From positions 1 through 64,000 of the forward strand of contig NZ_AEEC02000014.1 in assembly GCF_000300975.2 (NCBI RefSeq): a stretch of DNA of 64,000 nt, read 5' to 3'. A program made the position numbers and the translations under genes. Below, one piece after another: positions 11,546 to 20,560 of the stretch. Numbering within the stretch: the stretch's first letter is position 1; each line of letters begins with the position of its first letter. The notes below the pieces were generated by a model. It did not search any database and had not been told where the DNA came from. It worked only from the letters and a program-made list of their open reading frames with translations. This DNA comes from Herbaspirillum frisingense GSF30. Lineage in GTDB: Bacteria > Pseudomonadota > Gammaproteobacteria > Burkholderiales > Burkholderiaceae_D.

Positions 11546-13024
11546 TCAGTTGCCGCCGTTCGGGCGCAGCGGCACGAATTGCGAGGAGTCGCCACGGCGT
11601 ACCAGTACCGCGGCGCGCTTCTTGGCATCCAGCTTGGCGACCAACTGCCCGAATTGCTTCGCATCCTTGACATCGACTTCGTTCAGGCGCTGGATCACGT
11701 CGCCCGGGCGGATGCCGGCGGCTGCGGCGGCACCGCTGACGGCCTCCACCAGCACGCCGTTATCGACCTTCAATTCCTTCTTCTGGGCGTCAGACAGGTC
11801 GCTCACCACCAGGCCCAGGGCATTGGGGGTGTTATCCGGCTTGGCTTTCTTTTCCTCGGCCTGCTTGGGCTTGTCGGCTTCCAGCTCGACCACGGTCACC
11901 GTCAGGTCACGCGCACTGCCCTTGCGCCAGATGTTGACGGTCGCCTTGGCCCCCGGCTTGGTGGCACCCACCATGCGCGGCAGATCGCTGGGGCGTTCGA
12001 TGGCAGCGCCGTTGTACTTCAGGATGATGTCGCCTGCTTCCAGGCCAGCCTTCTCGGCCGGGCCGCCGGCTTCCACACGCTGCACCAGGGCCCCCTGGGC
12101 ACGCGCCAGGCCCAGCGACTCGGCCACATCCTTGGTCACTTCGCCGATCTGCACGCCGATGCGGCCACGTGTCACGCGACCGCTGGCCTTCAACTGGTCG
12201 GCCACGCGCAGCGCCTCATCGATGGGCACGGCAAAGGAAATCCCCATGAAGCCACCAGAACGGCTGTAGATCTGCGAGTTGATGCCGACCACTTCGCCCT
12301 TGAGATTGATCAGCGGGCCACCGGAGTTGCCCGGATTGACGGCAACGTCGGTCTGGATCAGCGGCAGATAGTCGCCGGTATCACGCGCCTTGGCCGAGAC
12401 GATGCCAGCAGTGACCGTGTTTTCCAGCCCGAAGGGCGAGCCGATGGCCAGCACCCACTCTCCGACGCGAATCTTGTCGGAGTCGCCCATGTTCAGACGC
12501 GGCAGATTGCTGCCGTCGATCTTGAGCACAGCCACATCGGTGCGGGTATCGGAGCCGACGATCTTGGCTTTGAATTCACGCTTGTCGGTCAGGGTCACAT
12601 AGACCTCGCTGGCACCTTCCACCACGTGGGCATTGGTCAGGATGAAGCCGTCGGCGGAGATGATGAAGCCGGAACCAACACCACGCGGCACCTCCTCCTG
12701 CTGCCCCTGCCCACCCTGTTTGCCATTGCCACGAGGCGTTCCGGGCTGCTGCTGGCGTGGGACGGGGATACCGAAGAAACGCCGGAAGAATTCCTGCATT
12801 TCCGGATCATCCATCCCGCCCTGCCCCTGGGCATTCTGGCGTACGCGCTCGGTAGTCCGGATATTGACCACACCGGGGCCGGTGCGCTCGACGATGTCGG
12901 CAAAATCGGGCAGCGCGGCCACACTTGGCGAGGCCACGGGCGGCGCAGCCAGCACGCCCGGAGCGGCGGCCACAACGGAGGCGGCCAGCAAGGCGCTGGC
13001 AAAGGTCTTCTTCAACGGAGTCAT
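11546..13024 (-). CDS. mucD: Periplasmic serine protease of the DegP/HtrA family (MucD-type)
   Basis: Envelope protein quality-control protease and chaperone. An N-terminal signal peptide is clear (MTPLKKTFASALLAASVVAA then AAPGVLA). The trypsin-like triad is visible as NAHVV (His), RTDVAVLKI (Asp) and GNSGGPL (Ser). Two PDZ domains follow (about residues 280-370 and 400-490). A Gln/Gly-rich linker lies at about 75-100. The length is 492 residues. It is the fourth gene of rpoE-rseA-rseB-mucD, 16 bases after rseB, so sigma-E stress should induce it. Confidence 0.95.
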   Translation of the reverse strand: MTPLKKTFASALLAASVVAAAPGVLAAPPVASPSVAALPDFADIVERTGPGVVNIRTTERVRQNAQGQGGMDDPEMQEFFRRFFGIPVPRQQQPGTPRGNGKQGGQGQQEEVPRGVGSGFIISADGFILTNAHVVEGASEVYVTLTDKREFKAKIVGSDTRTDVAVLKIDGSNLPRLNMGDSDKIRVGEWVLAIGSPFGLENTVTAGIVSAKARDTGDYLPLIQTDVAVNPGNSGGPLINLKGEVVGINSQIYSRSGGFMGISFAVPIDEALRVADQLKASGRVTRGRIGVQIGEVTKDVAESLGLARAQGALVQRVEAGGPAEKAGLEAGDIILKYNGAAIERPSDLPRMVGATKPGAKATVNIWRKGSARDLTVTVVELEADKPKQAEEKKAKPDNTPNALGLVVSDLSDAQKKELKVDNGVLVEAVSGAAAAAGIRPGDVIQRLNEVDVKDAKQFGQLVAKLDAKKRAAVLVRRGDSSQFVPLRPNGGN

Positions 13025-13040
13025 TGCAACAGTCTCTCTT

Positions 13041-14075
13041 CTATTTGGATGTCAGTTCAATGGAATCGGCGACTTGCCGGATCGCGGCGGCGGGCACTTC
13101 ACCAACCACCGTCAACCAGTAGTCTCCCTGGCGGCGACCGAGGATATTCAGGGCCCCTTGCTGGATCGTACCTTCTTCCCCGCCCTGGCTACCGGGCTCG
13201 ATGAACACCGAGATGGCGGCCAGACCATCGGAAAACACGATCTGTGACACCTCACGTCCGGCTGGCTGGTTCTGGGCAGGCACCGGTCCGTCCGGCGTCA
13301 CACCGGGGATCATGCGTCTTACCTGCTGGATCTTACGAAATCCCGACGGTGGCGTAATCCGCCATGCGGAAAGATCGACCGGGCTCATGGCAGTCTTTTC
13401 CACCTGCCAGCCGCGCGTATCCCTGTAGGTGGGGTTGACGCGGCTGCGATCAATCCCGCCGATCTCTATTTGTGTGAAGGCGATCTGCTCGATCACCTCC
13501 CCCTTCGCTCCCAGCGTCTGGGCGCGTAACAACAGGCCCGTGGCCTTGTCGCCGCAGAACCGGTAACCGTAACGCAGCTTGTCCAGTGGCTCCAGCACCA
13601 CGGCATCACACACCCGTCCGGCCACGCGCTCGGGGGCGCCAGCCTTGAATCGATAGTGGACAGCCAGTTCATCGGGGCGGGCATCCAGGATCGCCGGGAA
13701 CACATCCCGGCTCACACGTTTTTCCATGCGCATGATGCGTACGTCAGGCAGATAGCCGACGACATCATCATTGTTGCGAATGAATTCGCTGGGCTTGCCA
13801 TCGAGCAGCTCCAGCTTTTCGTGCTCGGTCTTGCCGGCGACCACGTGCGTGACACGCGAACTGCGGATCAAAGAGCCCTGCTGATAGACGAAACTACCCG
13901 AATAATTCAATCGCTGCGCGGCAGATTGCATTTTTTGCAACTGCGTCGGCAATGGGGAAGGAGTGGAAGCTTCACTGGCAGGAGATGCTGAAACGCCATC
14001 CGCCGCATGAGCGGATGGCGAGAACAACATGGGCAGGAAGCAGAGTACGCCGTACAGACGCCCCGTTTGACGCAT
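13041..14075 (-). CDS. rseB: Sigma-E factor negative regulatory protein RseB
   Basis: Periplasmic protein that binds the anti-sigma factor RseA and shields it from the site-1 protease until mislocalised lipoprotein or LPS is sensed. The 344-residue form begins MRQTGRLYGVLCFLPM with a signal peptide ending near SAHA. The mature part shows RseB features such as LNYSGSFVYQQG and the LolA-like fold. The start at 14075 lies 1 base after the rseA stop. The frame is open 41 codons upstream inside rseA, and those codons have no family similarity. Confidence 0.93.
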   Translation of the reverse strand: MRQTGRLYGVLCFLPMLFSPSAHAADGVSASPASEASTPSPLPTQLQKMQSAAQRLNYSGSFVYQQGSLIRSSRVTHVVAGKTEHEKLELLDGKPSEFIRNNDDVVGYLPDVRIMRMEKRVSRDVFPAILDARPDELAVHYRFKAGAPERVAGRVCDAVVLEPLDKLRYGYRFCGDKATGLLLRAQTLGAKGEVIEQIAFTQIEIGGIDRSRVNPTYRDTRGWQVEKTAMSPVDLSAWRITPPSGFRKIQQVRRMIPGVTPDGPVPAQNQPAGREVSQIVFSDGLAAISVFIEPGSQGGEEGTIQQGALNILGRRQGDYWLTVVGEVPAAAIRQVADSIELTSK

Positions 14076-14076
14076 C

Positions 14077-14781
14077 TTATTTATCGGCGTCAGAGGAGAA
14101 GGCAGCAGAACGGGCGTATTGCGCCGAACTATAGGAAGGCGAGAAACGCTGGTGGGCAGACAGGTACTGGTCGATACGCGGGTCGCGCTTGACTTCACCC
14201 TGCTGGGCCAGCGAACTGAACTGGTTCACGTTTTGCGGATTGCCGCTGGTATCGGCCACCGTGGCAATCGCCGACGGTACCGAAGGGGCAGCCAAGGGAG
14301 CCGAAGCCACCTGAGCGACCGGAGCCGCCATTCTGGCATCGGCATTGACTACCGCCTGCTGCGGCATGGCCACGAACACTGCGGCCACGGCAGCTGCAGC
14401 CGCTGCCGCGCTGGGCATCAACAGACGCACCAGACGGCTGGGACGAGCCGCGCGATGATCACCATTGGCGGCAGTCTTGACTGCAGCTGGCTGAACCTCA
14501 GCAGCGGCAGGCACTGCCGCGGTCACTGCGGCAGCCTGCGGCGCCACGATGGCCGGCTCGGCGTCCAGCAATGCCGCCATGCGGGCCGAGAAGCCGGCGC
14601 TCAGGGAGACATCCATCTCTTCCGAACGCAGCACCTCGCCGATGCGGTGGTAATCTTCCCACGCGTCCTGGGCGTTCTCGGAAGAACGCAAGGCCGCGAA
14701 GGCAAGGGTCATTTCGTCAGAGCTCAACTCGCCATCGGCAAGGGCTGAGATCTGTTCTCTGGTCGTTACTTTGGTATCCAT
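14077..14781 (-). CDS. rseA: Anti-sigma-E factor RseA
   Basis: Single-pass inner-membrane protein that holds RpoE inactive at the membrane. The N-terminal cytoplasmic domain (ISALADGELSSDEMTLAFAAL, then AWEDYHRIGEVLR) is the sigma-binding part. One membrane segment rich in alanine lies near residues 120-140. The periplasmic tail is Ala/Pro-rich and would contact RseB. At 234 residues it is a usual size. It starts 76 bases after rpoE. Confidence 0.93.
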   Translation of the reverse strand: MDTKVTTREQISALADGELSSDEMTLAFAALRSSENAQDAWEDYHRIGEVLRSEEMDVSLSAGFSARMAALLDAEPAIVAPQAAAVTAAVPAAAEVQPAAVKTAANGDHRAARPSRLVRLLMPSAAAAAAAVAAVFVAMPQQAVVNADARMAAPVAQVASAPLAAPSVPSAIATVADTSGNPQNVNQFSSLAQQGEVKRDPRIDQYLSAHQRFSPSYSSAQYARSAAFSSDADK

Positions 14782-14857
14782 AAGCAGTCACCCGGCAAAA
14801 ATCTTAGTTCCATACCCGCTTTATTATTTTCTTTCTTACAACAGGCTTGCGGCCTCA

Positions 14858-15460
14858 TTACCAGCGCTTGTCCGCCGCCGTATCCAGCAAGGGACGCAAC
14901 TTCTCGGCAATTGCTTCCCGGGCGCGGAAAATGCGACTGCGCACGGTGCCGATCGGACAATTCATCGCATCTGCAATCTCGTCGTAGCTCAACCCCTCGA
15001 TCTCGCGCAACGTGATGGCAGTACGTAATTCTTCCGGCAATGCCTCCATCGCCACGTTGACCGTTTGAGCAATTTGCTTGGTAGCCAACATCGACTCTGG
15101 AGTGTTGATGTCCCTCAGATGGTCCGCATCGTCAAAAGTTTCAGCTTCTTCTGCATCGGCTTCTGTCGAAGTTGGCGCCCGACGGCCCATGGTGACCAAA
15201 TAGTTCTTGGCAGTGTTGATACCGATGCGGTACAGCCAGGTATAGAAGGCCGAATCGCCGCGAAATTGCGGCAATGCCCGATAGGCCTTGATGAAGGCTT
15301 CCTGTACCACGTCTTCAGCTTCGGCCTGGTCGCGCACCAGGCGCGAGACCAGCCGCATGAGCTTGCGTTGATACTTGACTACCAATAGCTCGAACGCCTT
15401 CTTGTCGCCGCGCTGGACGCGCTCAACAAGCTGCTGATCTATTTCGCGTTCTGTCGTCAA
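14858..15460 (-). CDS. rpoE: RNA polymerase sigma-E factor, TTG start
   Basis: Extracytoplasmic-function sigma factor for envelope stress. Region 2 shows DVVQEAFIKAYRALPQFRG and FYTWLYRIGINTAKNY. Region 4 shows LREIEGLSYDEIADAM and CPIGTVRSRIFRAREAI, both close to E. coli RpoE. The reading frame has no ATG at the start. TTG at 15460 is preceded by AAGGA at 7 bases, and an in-frame stop lies 12 codons upstream with no ATG or GTG between, so TTG is the best start (200 residues). It heads rpoE-rseA-rseB-mucD. The 91 bases upstream carry no clear terminator. Confidence 0.96.
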   Translation of the reverse strand: MTTEREIDQQLVERVQRGDKKAFELLVVKYQRKLMRLVSRLVRDQAEAEDVVQEAFIKAYRALPQFRGDSAFYTWLYRIGINTAKNYLVTMGRRAPTSTEADAEEAETFDDADHLRDINTPESMLATKQIAQTVNVAMEALPEELRTAITLREIEGLSYDEIADAMNCPIGTVRSRIFRAREAIAEKLRPLLDTAADKRW

Positions 15461-15551
15461 ACCGGGTTCCTTGTTTTTTATGGCCGTGTTGTTTTATCGT
15501 CATTGCCCGTGGCAGATGCTTCCAGCCCGGCAATTTTCAAGTCTGCCGACC

Positions 15552-16049
15552 TTATTTTTCGAGCATCTTCGCTTTGGCCGTATTGTGACTGATCAGCCAG
15601 CGACATGCCACGGAAAGTGAACGGAAGGTATCTTCAGAAACCGAATCCGGAAGAATGGGAATGGTACGGGTCTTGCCGTTTTCCAGGCGCAGGCGCAGAA
15701 ACAGCATGCCTGGCCAGATGGTGCTGCCGGCCAGCAATTGGGCCAGCCCGGCCTTCATGACCTGCGGCTTGGCGCGCGCCGACTGCACCAGGTGCTCCAC
15801 CACGCGGATCTGCCCGGTGCCGGAAATATGCAGCCAGATGACCTTGCGATCGCGCAATACCATGGCCAGGGCGACTGCGGCTGCCAGGATGCAGCCTCCG
15901 GCGAGGCCCAATCGCGCCGGCAAGGACAGCGCGCCCGGCATCAGCAACGACATCAGTATGCCGGCCAGCGCCACGCACAGGCAGGCAAAGCCAGTGACCA
16001 GCAGGAGTAGCCGGGACGGTTTGATATCCGCAGAAACTGCTATAGACAT
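15552..16049 (-). CDS. YgfX-like small membrane protein
   Basis: 165 residues. Two hydrophobic segments (about residues 12-35 and 40-63) are followed by a soluble part with VIWLHISGTGQIRVVEH, LAQLLAGSTIWPGMLFLRL and a final LPDSVSEDTFRSLSVACRW. This layout and the closing Leu-Pro-Asp-Ser...Phe-Arg motif resemble the YgfX family (PF07254), whose E. coli member sits in the inner membrane and is linked to cell-division toxicity. I infer the family by pattern only. It lies between the fabF terminator and rpoE on the same strand, so it may be read together with rpoE. Confidence 0.6.
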   Translation of the reverse strand: MSIAVSADIKPSRLLLLVTGFACLCVALAGILMSLLMPGALSLPARLGLAGGCILAAAVALAMVLRDRKVIWLHISGTGQIRVVEHLVQSARAKPQVMKAGLAQLLAGSTIWPGMLFLRLRLENGKTRTIPILPDSVSEDTFRSLSVACRWLISHNTAKAKMLEK

Positions 16050-16084
16050 GAGATGCTCGGGAGCGATGGCGCCGTTAAAACGAC

Positions 16085-16112
16085 AAACCCGGCTTCCTGG
16101 GAAGCCGGGTCT
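16085..16112 (-). terminator. Terminator after fabF
   Basis: ACCCGGCTTCC / GGAAGCCGGGT perfect 11-bp stem with a 2-base loop on the minus strand, then a T-rich but interrupted tail. It ends the acpP-fabF transcript 7 bases after the fabF stop. Confidence 0.75.
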
Positions 16113-16118
16113 TGCATT

Positions 16119-17360
16119 TTACATCTTGCCGATGACCAGGGTACCGTTGGTACCACCGAACCCGAAGGAGTTCTTGACAGCAATATCGATCTTCATGTCC
16201 CGCGCCTGGTTGGCGCAGTAATCCAGATCGCACTCCGGATCCTGATTGAAGATGTTCATGGTCGGCGGCGACACCTGATTGTGCACGGCCAGTACAGTCA
16301 GCACGGTCTCCAGACCGCCAGCGCCACCCAACAGGTGACCGGTCATGGATTTGGTCGAATTGACAACCATCTTGTAAGCATGGTCGCCGAATGCAGCCTT
16401 GATCGCGTCCGACTCGTTCTTGTCGCCCAAGGGGGTCGACGTACCGTGCGCGTTCAGGTACTGCACCTCATCGCCATTGACGCCTGCATCGCGCAGTGCA
16501 TTGAGCACGCAGCGACGCGGACCGTCAAGGTTGGGGGCAGTCATGTGGTAAGCGTCGCCGCTCATGCCGAAGCCGAGCAGTTCCGCATAGATCTTGGCGC
16601 CACGGGCCTTGGCGTGTTCGTACTCTTCGAGCACCATCACGCCGGCACCCTCGCCCAGCACGAAGCCGTCGCGATCCTTGTCCCACGGACGGGACGCGGT
16701 CGCGGGATCATCGTTGCGGGTCGACAGCGCGCGCGCCGAAGCGAAACCACCGATGCCCAGCGGCGAGACACTGGATTCAGCGCCACCAGCAACCATCACA
16801 TCCGCATCACCGTACATGATCATGCGCGCGGCGGAGCCGATGCAGTGCAGACCGGTGGTGCAGGCGGTGACAATCGCCAGGTTAGGGCCCTTCAGACCAA
16901 ACTTGATGGACAAGTTGCCGGAGATCATGTTGATGATCGAGGCCGGGATGAAGAAGGGACTGATGCGGCGCGGACCACGGTTGGTCAGTTCGGCGTGGGT
17001 ATCTTCGATCAGCGGCAAGCCGCCGATGCCCGAACCGATCATGACACCGATGCGCTCGGCATTCTCGTCGGTCACCGTCAAGCCACTGTCCTGGATGGCC
17101 TGGATACCGGCGGCCATGCCATAGTGGATGAAGGTGTCCATATGACGCGCTTCCTTGGCGGGGATGTAATCCTCGATATTGAAGCCCTTGACTTCACCGG
17201 CAAAGTGCGTGGTGAAGGGGGTAGCGTCGAATTTGGTGACGGTAGCGATGCCGGACTTGCCTTCCTTGATGGCACTCCACGTATCGGCGACGTTGTTGCC
17301 GACAGGCGAGATGCATCCCAGGCCGGTAATGACTACACGACGTTCACGAGTGCGGCTCAA
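16119..17360 (-). CDS. fabF: 3-oxoacyl-[acyl-carrier-protein] synthase II, TTG start
   Basis: Elongating condensing enzyme of type II fatty acid synthesis. The catalytic Cys-His-His set is visible: [18 protein letters not shown] and [12 protein letters not shown]. At 413 residues it is full length. The start is TTG at 17360, read as [13 protein letters not shown], with AGGAG six bases before it and no nearby ATG. It lies 33 bases after acpP and is probably co-transcribed with it. Confidence 0.97.
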   Translation of the reverse strand: MSRTRERRVVITGLGCISPVGNNVADTWSAIKEGKSGIATVTKFDATPFTTHFAGEVKGFNIEDYIPAKEARHMDTFIHYGMAAGIQAIQDSGLTVTDENAERIGVMIGSGIGGLPLIEDTHAELTNRGPRRISPFFIPASIINMISGNLSIKFGLKGPNLAIVTACTTGLHCIGSAARMIMYGDADVMVAGGAESSVSPLGIGGFASARALSTRNDDPATASRPWDKDRDGFVLGEGAGVMVLEEYEHAKARGAKIYAELLGFGMSGDAYHMTAPNLDGPRRCVLNALRDAGVNGDEVQYLNAHGTSTPLGDKNESDAIKAAFGDHAYKMVVNSTKSMTGHLLGGAGGLETVLTVLAVHNQVSPPTMNIFNQDPECDLDYCANQARDMKIDIAVKNSFGFGGTNGTLVIGKM

Positions 17361-17393
17361 GCAATTCTCCTGAAACTTTGACCAAAGCCCTTA

Positions 17394-17633
17394 TCAGGCC
17401 TTGACTTGCGACTTGGCGTAGTCGATCGCCTGTTGCACGGTGGTGATCTTTTCGGCTTGTTCGTCGGGGATTTCCATTTCAAACTCATCTTCCAGTGCCA
17501 TGACCAGCTCGACGGTGTCCAGCGAGTCGGCGCCCAGGTCGTCCACGAACGACGATTCGTTCTTGATGTCGGCTTCGGCGACGCCCAGTTGCTCAGCGAC
17601 GATCTTCTTCACGCGTTGTTCGATATCGGACAT
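17394..17633 (-). CDS. acpP: Acyl carrier protein
   Basis: Carries growing acyl chains on a phosphopantetheine arm. The 79 residues include the attachment motif [12 protein letters not shown] with the modified serine. The acidic helices are typical ([16 protein letters not shown]). It has its own promoter candidate and a strong ribosome binding site (GGAGG), which fits its need for high expression. fabF follows. Confidence 0.98.
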   Translation of the reverse strand: MSDIEQRVKKIVAEQLGVAEADIKNESSFVDDLGADSLDTVELVMALEDEFEMEIPDEQAEKITTVQQAIDYAKSQVKA

Positions 17634-17674
17634 AGTGTTCCTCCAGAGGGATGATAGGTTACAAAAGTGCGCGC

Positions 17675-17680
17675 ATTTTA
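17675..17680 (-). promoter_or_regulatory. acpP promoter candidate (extended -10)
   Basis: TGCTAAAAT on the minus strand is an extended -10 box, about 42 bases before the acpP ATG. The -35 region (AATTTT) is poor, as is common with extended -10 promoters. A weak fabG terminator lies upstream, so acpP-fabF has reason to own a promoter. Confidence 0.5.
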
Positions 17681-17764
17681 GCAGGTTTGCGCGGGGAAAA
17701 TTTACTTTTAACTATTCCTGGCAAGATTGCGCCAAGTGCAGCTTAACTTCAAACAAAAGTCGGC

Positions 17765-17785
17765 AAAAGGACTTGAATCAAGCCC
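17765..17785 (-). terminator. Weak terminator after fabG
   Basis: Minus strand GGGCTTG / CAAGTCC stem (7 pairs, one G-T) with a 3-base loop, then TTTT. It lies 12 bases past the fabG stop. It may be leaky, allowing some read-through into acpP. Confidence 0.45.
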
Positions 17786-17796
17786 TCAGGACTTAC

Positions 17797-18552
17797 TCAA
17801 CCCATGTACATGCCACCGTTCACATTGAGGGTGGTACCGGTGATGTAGGCGGCTTGCGGCGAGGCCAGGAAGGCCACCGCATAGGCGATCTCCTCGGCCG
17901 CACCCAGACGACCCAGCGGAATCTGCTGCAAGATCGCGGCGGACTGCTGCTCGTTCAAGGCCTTGGTCATGTCGGTATCGATGAAGCCGGGCGCCACGCA
18001 ATTGACGGTGATGTTGCGGCTGCCGATCTCGCGCGCCAGCGCGCGGCTCATGCCGGCCACGCCGGCCTTGGCGGCGGCGTAGTTCATCTGGCCGGGATTA
18101 CCGGCCTCGCCCACCACCGAAGTGATGTTGATGATGCGACCGCTGCGGGCCTTCATCATGCCGCGCAGTACCGCGCGGGAGAGACGGCCCACGGCCGTGA
18201 GGTTGGTGGCGATGACGCTGTCCCACTCCTCGTCCTTCATGCGCATGGCCAGTTGGTCCTGGGTGATACCGGCATTGTTGACCAGGATGGACAGCGAACC
18301 GAATTCCTTCTGCACCTGCTCCACCACGGCCACGCTGGCCTCGGCATCGTTGACGTTCAACACCACGCCGCGACCGGCTTCCGACCCCAGCGCCGCCAGG
18401 TATTCACTGATGGCGGCCGCGCCGGCCTCGGAGGTGGCGGTACCGACCACCTTGGCACCCTGGCGCGCCAGTTCGGTGGCGATGGCACGACCGATACCGC
18501 GCGACGCGCCGGTCACCAGGGCGACCTGGCCCTGCAGATTCTGTGCACTCAT
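17797..18552 (-). CDS. fabG: 3-oxoacyl-[acyl-carrier-protein] reductase
   Basis: NADPH-dependent short-chain dehydrogenase that reduces 3-oxoacyl-ACP. It carries GASRGIGRAIA (cofactor loop), NNAG, the active-site serine in ITSVVGEAGN, and YAAAKAG with the Tyr/Lys pair. At 251 residues it is normal. Its ATG overlaps the fabD stop by 4 bases. Confidence 0.97.
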   Translation of the reverse strand: MSAQNLQGQVALVTGASRGIGRAIATELARQGAKVVGTATSEAGAAAISEYLAALGSEAGRGVVLNVNDAEASVAVVEQVQKEFGSLSILVNNAGITQDQLAMRMKDEEWDSVIATNLTAVGRLSRAVLRGMMKARSGRIINITSVVGEAGNPGQMNYAAAKAGVAGMSRALAREIGSRNITVNCVAPGFIDTDMTKALNEQQSAAILQQIPLGRLGAAEEIAYAVAFLASPQAAYITGTTLNVNGGMYMG

Positions 18553-19481
18553 TTCAGCAACTCCAATACTTTGTTCAGGGATTCCTGGTCGACGATGGCC
18601 TCACCCACCAGTTCGCCATTGATACGCTTGGTCAGGCCGGTCAGCACCTTGCCGGGACCACATTCGATCAGGTGGGTCACGCCACCGGCGGCCATCTTCT
18701 GCACGGTCTCGACCCAGCGCACAGGCGCTGCAGCCTGGCGCACCAGCGCATCCTTGATGGCAGCCGGATCGCTGACCACGGCCACATCGACGTTATTGAT
18801 CAGCGCAATCTGCGGTGCGGCAAATGCCACGTTGGCCAGATAGGCTTGCAGGCGATCCGAAGCCGGCTTGAGCAGCGACGAGTGGAACGGCGCCGACACC
18901 GGCAGCGGCAACGCACGCTTGGCACCCTTGGCCTTGGCGATGTCGCAGGCGCGGCCGACCGCAGCCTTGTGACCGGCGATCACCACTTGCGCCGGCGCAT
19001 TGAAGTTGACCGCCTCGACCACTTCACCTTGCGCGGCTTCGGTACAGGCGGCGCGCACGTCGTCGTCGGACAGACCGAGAATGGCGGCCATGCCACCCTG
19101 CCCGACCGGCACCGCTTCCTGCATGGCCTGGGCGCGGAAGCGCACCAGCGGCACGGCATCCTTGAACTGGATCACACCGGCGGCGACCAGCGCCGAGTAT
19201 TCACCCAGGCTGTGGCCGGCAACCAGCGACGGCACCTTGCCACCGGCGGCCAGCCAGGCGCGATAGAACGCCACGGCAGCCGTCAGCATGACGGGCTGGG
19301 TGTTGGTGGTCAGGTCCAGGTCTTCCTTGGGGCCTTCGGCAATGAGCTTGCCCAGGTCGAACTGCAGCGCGTCGGAGGCTTCGGCGACGGTCTGGCGAAC
19401 GATCTCGTTGTCGGCAAAACCGTTGAGCATCCCGATCGCCTGAGAACCCTGGCCCGGGAAAACAAAAGCAAATGTTGTCAT
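18549..19481 (-). CDS. fabD: Malonyl CoA-acyl carrier protein transacylase
   Basis: Transfers malonyl from CoA to ACP to feed fatty acid elongation. The serine nucleophile is in GHSLGEYSALVAAG, the N-terminal FPGQGSQ motif is present, and the His of the dyad is in PVSAPFHSSLL. The length is 310 residues. It is coupled to fabG by a 4-base overlap and follows fabH by 75 bases, a gap holding only a GC-rich inverted repeat (GGCGCC twice). Confidence 0.97.
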   Translation of the reverse strand: MTTFAFVFPGQGSQAIGMLNGFADNEIVRQTVAEASDALQFDLGKLIAEGPKEDLDLTTNTQPVMLTAAVAFYRAWLAAGGKVPSLVAGHSLGEYSALVAAGVIQFKDAVPLVRFRAQAMQEAVPVGQGGMAAILGLSDDDVRAACTEAAQGEVVEAVNFNAPAQVVIAGHKAAVGRACDIAKAKGAKRALPLPVSAPFHSSLLKPASDRLQAYLANVAFAAPQIALINNVDVAVVSDPAAIKDALVRQAAAPVRWVETVQKMAAGGVTHLIECGPGKVLTGLTKRINGELVGEAIVDQESLNKVLELLK

Positions 19482-19556
19482 GCTTGGATGTGATTGAGTT
19501 TGGATAAAAATGCGGGGCCGGCGCCAGAGAACCCGGCGCCACGCTCCCTGCCCTGC

Positions 19557-20543
19557 TTACATGCGCGCCAACACGGCGCCCCAGGTGAAGCCGCCGCCCA
19601 CGCCTTCCATCATGACGGTGTGACCTGGCCGGATACGACCATCGCGCACCGCCTGGTCCAGCGCCAGCGGGATCGAGGCAGCCGAGGTATTGCCGTGTTC
19701 GGCAACGGTGACCACCATCTTTTCCAGTGGCAGCCCCATCTTCTTGGCCGTCCCCTGCATGATGCGGATATTGGCCTGGTGCGGCACCAGCCAGTCCACG
19801 TCGCTGGACTGCATGTTGGCTGCTTCCAGCGCTTCACGCGCCACTTTGTCCAGCACCGAGACGGCCAGCTTGAACACGGCCGGACCATCCATGTACAGAT
19901 AGGCGGAACCGGCCACTGCACCATTGTTCACACTGCCCGGCACACAGAGGATGTGGCCGTGGCTGCCGTCGGCGTGCAGCTTGGTCGCCAGCACGCCCGG
20001 CTCCTTCGAAGCACTCATGACGATGGCGCCGGCGCCGTCACCGAAGAGCACGCAGGTGGTGCGATCCTTGAAGTCGAGGATGCGCGAGAAGACTTCCGCG
20101 CCGATCACCAGCACGTTCTTGTGGGCGCCGGACTTGATGAAGCTGTCAGCCACCGACATGGCATAGACGAAGCCGCTGCACACTGCCTGCACGTCCATGG
20201 CCGGCGCGCCGTTGGTGATCCCCAGCTTGCGCTGGACCACACAGGCGGTGCTGGGAAAGCCTCCCAGGTGATCCGGGGTGGACGTCGCCAGGATGATCAG
20301 GTCGATGTCGTTGGGCTGCATGTTGGCCGCCTCCAGCGCGCGCTGCGCTGCGGCCAGGGCCAGGTCGCTGGAGAGCTGGGTCGGCTCGGCGTAGTGACGC
20401 GCGGAGATACCGCTGCGCGTGACGATCCATTCATCCGAGGTCTCGATACCCTGCTCTGCCAGTTGTGCAGCCAGTTCGTGATTGGTCACGCGCTTGGTCG
20501 GCAGGTAGCTGCCAGTGCCGACGATTTTGCTGTAAGTGGTCAT
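19557..20543 (-). CDS. fabH: 3-oxoacyl-[acyl-carrier-protein] synthase III
   Basis: Starts fatty acid synthesis by condensing acetyl-CoA with malonyl-ACP. The Cys-His-Asn triad is visible as [20 protein letters not shown] and [10 protein letters not shown]. The length is 328 residues. It starts 17 bases after plsX and sits in the plsX-fabH-fabD-fabG unit. Confidence 0.97.
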   Translation of the reverse strand: MTTYSKIVGTGSYLPTKRVTNHELAAQLAEQGIETSDEWIVTRSGISARHYAEPTQLSSDLALAAAQRALEAANMQPNDIDLIILATSTPDHLGGFPSTACVVQRKLGITNGAPAMDVQAVCSGFVYAMSVADSFIKSGAHKNVLVIGAEVFSRILDFKDRTTCVLFGDGAGAIVMSASKEPGVLATKLHADGSHGHILCVPGSVNNGAVAGSAYLYMDGPAVFKLAVSVLDKVAREALEAANMQSSDVDWLVPHQANIRIMQGTAKKMGLPLEKMVVTVAEHGNTSAASIPLALDQAVRDGRIRPGHTVMMEGVGGGFTWGAVLARM

Positions 20544-20560
20544 GCCGTCTTCTTGCTCTG

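Noticed and set aside
15461-15551. Possible sigma-E autoregulatory promoter before rpoE (GAAAATT-N15-TCTGC on the minus strand)
   Set aside because: Matches to the GGAACTT / TCTGA consensus are too poor to claim, although autoregulation is common for rpoE.
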